Part shown: positions 1 to 5,061 of the stretch, one piece after another
Numbering within the stretch: position 1 is the first letter of the stretch
How the letters are laid out: every line of letters starts with the position of its first letter
Assembly: GCA_022615475.1 (NCBI GenBank)
Contig: JAKEGQ010000240.1
Span: 1-11,004 of the forward strand
Direction: 5' to 3'
Length of the DNA stretch: 11,004 bases
Origin: Candidatus Methylomirabilota bacterium
GTDB lineage: Bacteria > Methylomirabilota > Methylomirabilia > Methylomirabilales > CSP1-5
Translations under genes and position numbers: made by a program
Notes under the pieces: generated by a model
What the model was told of the DNA's origin: nothing
The model's input: only the letters and a program-made list of their open reading frames with translations
Database searches by the model: none

Positions 1-588
1 ATACAGAAACAGGATGGCATTCAGGGCCTGGTTCTGGGTGGACGCGCTGACGTGGGAATCACTCGCCAGGCTGGAGAGGAACTGGCCGATCTCTGCCTCA
101 CCCATTTCTGCCGGATGACGCTTATTCTGGAAGAAGATGAACCGTATAATCCATCCGACATAGGCTTTCTCGGTTCTGTGGCTATAGTGTCGCGTACGTA
201 TGGCCTCGCGCACCTGGTCAAGGAGCTTGGGGTGTGGGGCTGCCGCTTGAAGGATCTCCGAGTCCGCCGGTGGCTCCTGATTGTTTAGAACCTTCACGGG
301 ATGAAGCGAAGGATCTACTGCCACCCCCTCTTCGGCAAAGAGGGCCCGCAGCCGGGCGACAGCCCCATCGGTGTAGGGAACCGTCCAAAACTTGTCCTCG
401 CGATGCCAGCGGCGACCGGCGAAGGTCTTGATCTTCGCCACCCGGTCGGAGTCATAGGGAACTACGACGATCAGCCGTCCCCCTTCTCCAGGTTTGATCT
501 GAATCGGGCCCGTCCGTGCCGGCAGCACCCTCTTAGGGCTCGAGGGAATCTCGTCGAGAAGTACTTCGTTTGGCCTGCGGAGCGGCAT
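1..588 (-). CDS. Integron-integrase-like tyrosine recombinase, N-terminal part
   Basis: This is the first 196 codons of a site-specific recombinase; the reading frame is open to the window edge, so the catalytic domain (Arg-His-Arg-Tyr) is not visible. Residues about 120-196 form the SAM-like core-binding domain, with the pattern KLLDQVREAIRTRHYS, RTEKAYVGWI, KRHPAEMG and ASTQNQALNAILFLY, which is very close to integron IntI-type integrases and related XerC/D-like recombinases. Residues 1-100 are an extra domain that ordinary IntI proteins lack; the GRRWHREDKFWTVP pattern (58-71) resembles HARP-like domains of SMARCAL1-type proteins and of some fused integrases. The ATG start at 588 is preceded by GGAGG seven bases upstream. 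IntI family membership is well supported. Whether it is a true integron integrase depends on the unseen integron-specific insertion in the C-terminal half. Confidence 0.85.
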   Translation of the reverse strand, partial: MPLRRPNEVLLDEIPSSPKRVLPARTGPIQIKPGEGGRLIVVVPYDSDRVAKIKTFAGRRWHREDKFWTVPYTDGAVARLRALFAEEGVAVDPSLHPVKVLNNQEPPADSEILQAAAPHPKLLDQVREAIRTRHYSHRTEKAYVGWIIRFIFFQNKRHPAEMGEAEIGQFLSSLASDSHVSASTQNQALNAILFLY

Positions 589-615
589 CTATAGACCTCC
601 GCGTGGGATTCCATG

Positions 616-644
616 GATAACTGTTGTTATCTATAGCTTGTCAA
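616..644 (-). promoter_or_regulatory. Candidate integrase promoter with palindromic, LexA-like operator
   Basis: Reading on the minus strand, TTGACA (644-639) is a perfect -35 hexamer. At 17-18 nt spacing it is followed by GTTATC (621-616) or TTATCC (620-615) as -10, about 30 nt before the recombinase start. The -10 lies in the perfect palindrome GATAAC-TGTT-GTTATC (616-631). In the same place, plus-strand 621-636 reads CTGT-N8-ATAG, one base from the LexA-box pattern CTGT-N8-ACAG known from Proteobacteria. An 8-bp direct repeat ATCTATAG occurs at 587-594 and 629-636. The hexamers are seen directly; repressor binding is inferred. Confidence 0.5.
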
Positions 645-718
645 GTGGAAAGTTCGGCGGCGAGTTTCCTGGGGCCCTCGCACCGAAAGCGCCAAGGGGT
701 CAAAATTTGCAGATCCGC

Positions 719-805
719 GGCGTTTCCAAATTGGCGGGGTATCTGGTAGATTGGGGGCGGGGCGGACCGACCCGACAGGCGCTTGGGGGGAATGGCGATG
801 AAGAG
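719..805 (+). repeat. 87-bp dispersed direct repeat, copy 1
   Basis: This stretch matches 1839-1925 in the same orientation at about 70 of 88 aligned columns, with one single-base gap in each copy. The best conserved parts are GGCGTTTCCAAAT at the left end, GGGGTATCTGGTAGATTGGG in the middle, ACAGGCGCT, and ATGAAGAG at the right end. Similarity stops sharply after ATGAAGAG. The copy contains a purine-rich run before an ATG at 798, like the gene start in copy 2, but I see no convincing gene following it. It lies between the recombinase gene and the DUF4926 gene. No strong internal hairpin was found. Confidence 0.8.
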
Positions 806-862
806 CCATGCATCTGAGGCGAGCTGCGAACCGATCATCCGCCTACGTCAACGCGACGCGGT

Positions 863-1087
863 TCATGCGACGGATCTGACAGCGATGAGATCGGTGTGTT
901 GCACCGGCCGCACGTCCCTGACGTTCAGCGTTGCGAGCGCCTGGGTTTTGCCGGATGCCGTCACAAACTCGACTTCCAAGCCATCGGGTTCGTAGACCTG
1001 GACGACCGCCCCAAGATCTCCGCTACGGAGACCAAGCTGCGGGAGGTCTCGGTCGAGCACTACGGTATCGAGAACCTTGTACCTCAT
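863..1087 (-). CDS. DUF4926 domain protein
   Basis: A 74-residue protein beginning MRYKVLDTVVLDRDLP, then LRSGDLGAVVQVYEPDGLEVEF and a conserved end near residue 60 (NVRDVRP). This matches the compact DUF4926 family, small beta-rich proteins of unknown function often found next to small toxin-like or uncharacterised genes. I chose the ATG at 1087 because the family normally starts there and GAGGG lies eight bases upstream. An in-frame ATG at 1174 would add 29 residues with no family resemblance. The gene lies downstream of hicB on the same strand, 105 nt after its stop (18 nt if the longer start is used), so co-transcription with hicAB is likely. The family call is fairly secure; the function is unknown. 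Confidence 0.75.
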   Translation of the reverse strand: MRYKVLDTVVLDRDLPQLGLRSGDLGAVVQVYEPDGLEVEFVTASGKTQALATLNVRDVRPVQHTDLIAVRSVA

Positions 1088-1192
1088 GTCATTTCCCTCG
1101 GAAACGCCCTCCAAGGGTTTCGGTACCTTTTCCACGTTCGCCTTTCCAGGCCGCACTCGAAGCTTTGATCGCATCCGTGGTCCCCGCCAAAG

Positions 1193-1432
1193 TTATGCGA
1201 CGTGCTGCATCTTGTTGGCAAGATCCTTTCCGGAGGTAGGGGGAGGCAGTGGCTTGCCATCGGCCTTGTAGAGCGCGATCGCCTCCTCTACGATCCGGCA
1301 CAGGTCGTCAAACACGGCTTTTTCGTCATCGCCGTGGCAGCCTCCGTAGATCAACCCAGGAGAACTGCCGACGTAGCACTGATCCTCCTCAGACCACTCG
1401 ACGATTTTGACGTATCGAGCGCTATCCTTCAT
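1193..1432 (-). CDS. hicB: HicB-family antitoxin (short form)
   Basis: A 79-residue protein with the HicB-like fold pattern: a first strand YVKIVEWSEEDQCYVGSSPGL (residues 7-27), the GGCHGDDEKAVFDDLCRIVEEAIALY helix region, and an end rich in prolines (KPLPPPT). HicB proteins bind and block the HicA ribonuclease. Many HicB proteins also carry a C-terminal ribbon-helix-helix or helix-turn-helix for operator binding. This one stops too soon to contain an obvious one, so it may neutralise the toxin without being a conventional repressor. Its ATG overlaps the hicA stop by 4 nt (ATGA), which implies translational coupling. The toxin-first order hicA-hicB is the usual one for this family. Confidence 0.85.
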   Translation of the reverse strand: MKDSARYVKIVEWSEEDQCYVGSSPGLIYGGCHGDDEKAVFDDLCRIVEEAIALYKADGKPLPPPTSGKDLANKMQHVA

Positions 1433-1626
1433 TTCCTCGACTCCTCAATAGCGAGCCGGACCGCCCGAACTTGGTAATGCTTCGCATCGTCGCCCGGACT
1501 GCCCGATATAGTTACGGGTTTGGCCACCTTGGCATGTACAAAGTTCCTGTGGCTACCTTTGCCGCCGCGATCAACAAAACCGGCTCTCTCGAGCTCGGCT
1601 ATGAGTTCTCGTATCTTTGGCGGCAC
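1429..1626 (-). CDS. hicA: HicA-family mRNA interferase toxin
   Basis: A 65-residue protein with the typical HicA/YcfA layout: an N-terminal helix KIRELIAELERAGF (residues 4-17), the glycine-rich strand and catalytic histidine GGKGSHRNF (21-29, His26), and a final strand/helix KPVTISGSP to VRAVRLAIEE. HicA toxins are double-stranded-RNA-binding-fold ribonucleases that cut mRNA and are held inactive by HicB. The start is a GTG at 1626: an in-frame TGA lies only six codons upstream and no ATG is available. The Shine-Dalgarno match is weak (AGAGAA), so toxin translation may be kept low. All key residues are present, so the toxin is probably active. Confidence 0.88.
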   Translation of the reverse strand: MPPKIRELIAELERAGFVDRGGKGSHRNFVHAKVAKPVTISGSPGDDAKHYQVRAVRLAIEESRK

Positions 1627-1661
1627 GGGAAATTCTCTTGCGTCTCAGTCGCATCACTATG

Positions 1662-1675
1662 AGGGGACTGCCCCT
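1662..1675 (-). promoter_or_regulatory. Inverted repeat in the hicA leader
   Basis: A perfect inverted repeat with five-base arms and a four-base loop, AGGGG-ACTG-CCCCT on the plus strand, 36-49 nt before the hicA start. It could be an operator or a leader hairpin. It has no T-tract, so it is not a terminator. Confidence 0.35.
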
Positions 1676-1732
1676 TATACCTCCTCAGCCGGGGTGAGGA
1701 TACCACACCGAGTGCCCCGGAATTCGACAGCA

Positions 1733-1762
1733 ATTTTACTGTATTTTTCATGGGATAGGCAA
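1733..1762 (-). promoter_or_regulatory. Candidate hicAB promoter
   Basis: On the minus strand TTGCCT (1762-1757, four of six consensus bases) is followed after 18 nt by TAAAAT (1738-1733, five of six). It would start transcription near 1726, giving a leader of about 100 nt before the hicA GTG. The -10 lies in the imperfect palindrome CAGTAAAATTGCTG. Sequence-based prediction only. Confidence 0.4.
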
Positions 1763-1838
1763 GTCCTTCCAGGCCCACGGTGGGATGAACCTGCACCGTC
1801 TGGATATGGTAGTGATCCCCGAGGAGGCGGGTGGTTCC

Positions 1839-1925
1839 GGCGTTTCCAAATCGTGGGGGTATCTGGTAGATTGGGGGCGCAGGGAGACCGACGGTACAGG
1901 CGCTGGAGTGGATTGCCATGAAGAG
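1839..1925 (+). repeat. 87-bp dispersed direct repeat, copy 2
   Basis: Second copy of the 719-805 repeat, 1120 bp to the right, same orientation and same length. It covers the upstream region of the acidic-tail gene: its right end contains CTGGAG as ribosome binding site, the ATG at 1918 and the next two codons. The two copies enclose the DUF4926-hicB-hicA module exactly, with the recombinase gene outside the left copy. The gap 1627-1838 otherwise holds only the hicA leader and promoter. Confidence 0.8.
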
Positions 1926-2298
1926 GGGGACTATTCGGAGGAAGGGGAGGGGGGCGGAGGTGGTCGGGACGTGGCGGGCGGATCAGCATTCGCTGGTGGT
2001 CGAGACCGTGGATGTTGACCTGCGCAAAGCTGCCGATGAGATCCTGAAGACCCCGCAGACGATCCCGGTCCATGCCCCCGAGCACCACGACGGCACGAGC
2101 TTCGCGGTCCCGGTTGTCGAGCCTCCGGCCAAGCTCAAGTACCTGGCGCTGTTCGCCATGGAGATGGAGGAGCGGGGGTTCGAGGTCCAGCCGGACGAAG
2201 AAGAGGATTGGGACGACGAGGACGAATTTAATGATGATGAAGATGATGAAGACGAAGAAGGCGATGACGAGGACGACGACGATGATGATGACGACTGA
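1918..2298 (+). CDS. Unknown 126-residue protein with acidic tail
   Basis: I do not recognise this protein. Residues 1-20 are basic (MKRGTIRRKGRG...), residues about 20-90 look like a small folded domain (WRADQHSLVVETVDVDLRK, EILKTPQTIP, then AKLKYLALFAMEMEERGFEV), and residues 93-126 form a tail in which 30 of 34 residues are Asp or Glu. The ATG at 1918 has a GGAG nine bases upstream. The stop is 10 nt before the LctP permease start, so the two are probably co-transcribed and perhaps translationally linked. The tail is encoded by runs of GAY/GAR codons prone to slippage. A tail of this kind could bind cations or a basic partner, but no function can be assigned. The coherent N-terminal part and good RBS argue for a real gene. 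Confidence 0.65.
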   Translation: MKRGTIRRKGRGAEVVGTWRADQHSLVVETVDVDLRKAADEILKTPQTIPVHAPEHHDGTSFAVPVVEPPAKLKYLALFAMEMEERGFEVQPDEEEDWDDEDEFNDDEDDEDEEGDDEDDDDDDDD

Positions 2299-2308
2299 CG
2301 GATAGCCG

Positions 2309-3922
2309 ATGCCCGCGCTTCAGCTTTCCCTCCTCTCCTGGTTGGCTGCCGCGCTTCCCCTCGCACTGATTCTCATCCTGATGGTCTACTTTCGATGGGG
2401 AGGGGCCAAGGCTGGCCCTGCCGGGGCTGTGACCGCCGCCCTCGGGGCGGTATTTTTTTTCGGTGCGGATGCGACCGTTCTCGGTGTGGCCGCCTGGAAG
2501 GGGGTGATTCTGAGCGTTTACGTCCTCTACATTATCTGGCCGGCGTTACTCCTGTATCACGTCGTGGAAGGATCGGGGGCGATCCGCAGTATCGGGGTCG
2601 GCGTCGCTGCGCTGACCCAAGATCACATCCTCCAACTCTTGATTTTGGGCTTCGCGTTCTCGTCCTTTCTGCAGGGCGTGGCTGGCTTCGGCGTGCCGGT
2701 AGCGGTTGTGGCGCCTTTGCTCATCGGCCTGGGATTTCCGCCGGTGCAGGCGACGGCGGTCCCCCTGCTCGGCCACTCGTGGGCGGTGACGATGGGGGAT
2801 CTCGCCTCGTCGTTCCAGGCCCTGGTGGCGGTAACAGGCCTTCCCCCTCGGGCGCTGGGCCTGTGGACGGCACTCTTCCTGGGGGTGGCGTGCATACTGA
2901 CCGGCTTCTGTGTTGCCCATCTCCACGCCGGATTCCGGCCGATCCGTCGATGTCTGGGCGCGATTCTGATCCTGAGCCTTTCGATGGCGGGCACTCAGAT
3001 CATCCTCGCGTACCTCGAGGCGTGGATCCTGGCGAGCTTTTGTGCCGGAATGGTCGGCCTGGCGCTGAGCCTGCTGCTGGCAAAGCTGAGTCGGGGCGAG
3101 CGTGCCTCTCTTTTCGGGCTCTTCCCCCACTGGCCACCCCCGTATCAGCAGCGCACTCCCCACCGGCCTATCGCGACCGAGTTCAAGAAGGGGGAAATGG
3201 GATTTCACCTTGCCTTCTCGGCCTACTACACCCTGATTGTCATCGTGGCCGCTGCGACCCTGATCCCGCCTCTTCACGAGGCGCTGAACGTGTTTCACCC
3301 GGTTTTCCACTTTCCTCGAACCGTCACCGCCCTCGGGTGGGAGATCGAGGCGTCCCGGTACACGCTGAGCCTCTTCGGACATCCCGGGGCCTACCTGCTC
3401 TATACGGCCCTCGCGGGTTGGGCGATCTATCGGGCGACGGGGCACTGGGCAAAAGGGGAGTGGCCCATCGTTCTTCAGCGAACGGTGGTGGAAGGTATCC
3501 CCACCAGCATCGGGGTACTCTGTATGGTGGTCATGGCGATGGTGATGTCCTATAGCGGGATGACGGTTCTCCTGGCGCGCGGAACGATTAGCGTGGCCGG
3601 CGGCATCTATCCGCTCCTGAGCCCTCTGGTCGGCCTCGTCGGCTGCTTCGTGACCGGGTCAAATGTTAACTCCAACGTTCTCTTCGGGGCGCTTCAGCGG
3701 GACATTGCGTTCCTCCTCGAGAAAAATCCGGCGATTATCGCCGCGCTGCAAACGACCGGGGGGGCACTCGGAAGCATGATCGCGCCCGCCAAGGTGCTGG
3801 TGGCCTGCGCGACGGCCGGGCTCCAGGGGAAGGAGGGAGAGGTGATGAGGCTGGTGATGCGCTACTGTCTTCCCATGACCGTGATCATCGGGCTCCTCGG
3901 CTGGGTCGTGTTGAGCCTCTGA
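2309..3922 (+). CDS. lctP: L-lactate permease (LctP) family transporter
   Basis: A 537-residue, highly hydrophobic protein of the usual LctP/LldP length with about 12 or more membrane segments, the first at residues 11-29. Family landmarks are GVAGFGVPVAVVAPLL (123-138), GHSWAVTMGDLASSF (155-169), TGSNVNSNVLFGALQ (449-463) and QTTGGALGSMIAP (481-493). Members import lactate and often glycolate with protons across the inner membrane. There is no lactate dehydrogenase or glycolate oxidase gene next door, so the substrate is inferred from the family only. The start ATG follows the acidic-tail gene by 10 nt and has only a weak GGAT upstream, which suggests dependence on translation of that gene. 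It converges with the radical SAM gene, with 29 nt between the stops and no clear terminator. Confidence 0.88.
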   Translation: MPALQLSLLSWLAAALPLALILILMVYFRWGGAKAGPAGAVTAALGAVFFFGADATVLGVAAWKGVILSVYVLYIIWPALLLYHVVEGSGAIRSIGVGVAALTQDHILQLLILGFAFSSFLQGVAGFGVPVAVVAPLLIGLGFPPVQATAVPLLGHSWAVTMGDLASSFQALVAVTGLPPRALGLWTALFLGVACILTGFCVAHLHAGFRPIRRCLGAILILSLSMAGTQIILAYLEAWILASFCAGMVGLALSLLLAKLSRGERASLFGLFPHWPPPYQQRTPHRPIATEFKKGEMGFHLAFSAYYTLIVIVAAATLIPPLHEALNVFHPVFHFPRTVTALGWEIEASRYTLSLFGHPGAYLLYTALAGWAIYRATGHWAKGEWPIVLQRTVVEGIPTSIGVLCMVVMAMVMSYSGMTVLLARGTISVAGGIYPLLSPLVGLVGCFVTGSNVNSNVLFGALQRDIAFLLEKNPAIIAALQTTGGALGSMIAPAKVLVACATAGLQGKEGEVMRLVMRYCLPMTVIIGLLGWVVLSL

Positions 3923-3951
3923 GATGAGACGCTGTAATCGAGCGAGGGGAC

Positions 3952-5013
3952 TTACTCGAAGAGGGACGGTTGGGCAGGGGCTGCGCGGCGGAAGGCCGCC
4001 GTGGAGAGATTCGGCCCTCGCGAGACAATGCCGGCCTTGCGGCAGGAGAGGGTGAACAGGTCCTCGATCTGCTCGGCAAAAATGCCTTCGCCTTTCATCC
4101 GTGCCCCGAATCGTGGGTCGTTGAGTCTGCCGCCGCGGATTGCTCGGATCCGGTTGAGCACCTTGTCTTTTCTTTCGGGAAGATGCTCGGTGAGCCACGC
4201 TTCGAAAAGGGGAGCGACCGCGTGCGGCAGCCGGAGTAGGACGTAGCCCGCAGATTGCGCACCTGCCTTGGCCGCTGCACTGATGATCGCGGGCATCTCG
4301 TGGTCCGTAAGCCCCGGGATCACCGGCGCGACCAGCACGCCGGTGGACACACCGGCCCGGGAGAGGGCTTCGATGGCGGCCAAGCGGCGCGTCGGATGAG
4401 AGGTCCGGGGCTCCATCGTCCTCGCCAGCCTGCTGTCGAGCGTCGTCACCGAAAGATACACGGCGGCCGCCTCATGGAGTGCCATCTCGCCGAGCAGATC
4501 CAGATCGCGCGTGACGAGATGGTTCTTCGTGATGATGACGACGGGGTTCCGGAACTCGGCCAGCACCTCGAGACATCGGCGCGTGAGACGCAGGCGTCGT
4601 TCCACCGGCTGGTACGGGTCCGTCACCCCGCTAATCGCCAGGACCTGGGGCTTCCAACGAGGCGAGGACAGCTCGCGTCGCAATAGCTCCGGGGCATCCT
4701 CCTTCACGAGGATCTTTGTCTCGAAGTCGAGGCCGGCCGAGAAGCCGAGATACTCGTGGGTGGGACGCGCATAGCAATAGATGCAGCCGTGCTCGCACCC
4801 GCGGTACGGGTTGATGCTTGCTTCGAATCCGACATCAGGGCTCTCGTTATACGTGATGAGCGAGCGGGAGGGATCCTTGAGGAATTGGGTCTCGGGAGCG
4901 GGACCCTCGGGATCGATCGTGTCCGGATCAGGAGTGTACGCGATCTGCTCGAAGCGATTCGGTGGATTCTCGGCGGCTCCACGACCCCGGATCGCCGCAC
5001 GATCGCTCGTCAT
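3952..5013 (-). CDS. PA0069-family radical SAM protein
   Basis: A 353-residue radical SAM protein. The Fe-S cluster motif CEHGCIYC gives Cys73, Cys77 and Cys80, preceded by SINPYRG and followed by YARPTHEYLG. GVTDPYQPVE (129-138) and PVVIITKNHLVTRD (157-170) complete the pattern of the PA0069/Rv2578c group, related to spore photoproduct lyase (COG1533). The reaction of this group is not established; its kinship with SplB and its frequent SOS-gene neighbours hint at nucleic-acid chemistry. The extreme C-terminus AQPSLFE resembles the bacterial sliding-clamp binding peptide (QL[S/D]LF). The ATG at 5013 is preceded by GAGGTGG. It lies 48 nt downstream of the AsmA-like gene on the same strand and may share its transcript. 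Confidence 0.88.
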   Translation of the reverse strand: MTSDRAAIRGRGAAENPPNRFEQIAYTPDPDTIDPEGPAPETQFLKDPSRSLITYNESPDVGFEASINPYRGCEHGCIYCYARPTHEYLGFSAGLDFETKILVKEDAPELLRRELSSPRWKPQVLAISGVTDPYQPVERRLRLTRRCLEVLAEFRNPVVIITKNHLVTRDLDLLGEMALHEAAAVYLSVTTLDSRLARTMEPRTSHPTRRLAAIEALSRAGVSTGVLVAPVIPGLTDHEMPAIISAAAKAGAQSAGYVLLRLPHAVAPLFEAWLTEHLPERKDKVLNRIRAIRGGRLNDPRFGARMKGEGIFAEQIEDLFTLSCRKAGIVSRGPNLSTAAFRRAAPAQPSLFE

Positions 5014-5061
5014 CGGCCCACCTCGGTTGAAGGAGAGAACGGATCGAGGAGCATTGCTATC

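Noticed and set aside
828..864. Terminator after the DUF4926 gene (GAACCG/CGGTTC)
   Set aside because: Six-base arms with a 25-nt loop, overlapping the stop codon and without a T-run; too weak to call.
783..995. Plus-strand ORF of 70 codons starting in repeat copy 1
   Set aside because: It overlaps the DUF4926 gene antisense and resembles no protein; it is kept only as an orphan start in the findings.
719..1925. Repeats as canonical integron attC sites
   Set aside because: Neither copy has RYYYAAC and GTTRRRY ends in the required inverted arrangement, and neither folds into the expected long imperfect hairpin.
1675..2088. Minus-strand ORF of 137 codons across repeat copy 2
   Set aside because: It runs antisense to the acidic-tail gene and through the hicA promoter; proline-rich shadow without family features.
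1983..2366. Minus-strand serine-rich ORF of 127 codons
   Set aside because: It is the antisense of the GAY/GAR run that encodes the acidic tail, giving an artificial poly-Ser stretch.
2546..3445. Minus-strand ORF of 299 codons
   Set aside because: Antisense shadow of the permease with highly charged, repetitive composition typical of GC-rich non-coding frames.
2395..3555. Plus-strand ORF of 386 codons inside the permease gene
   Set aside because: Out-of-frame shadow rich in Arg/Gly/Pro; the permease frame has clear family motifs.
3923..3959. Bidirectional terminator between the converging permease and radical SAM genes
   Set aside because: Only a 5-bp TCGAG/CTCGA repeat with a 12-nt loop and no T-tract was found.
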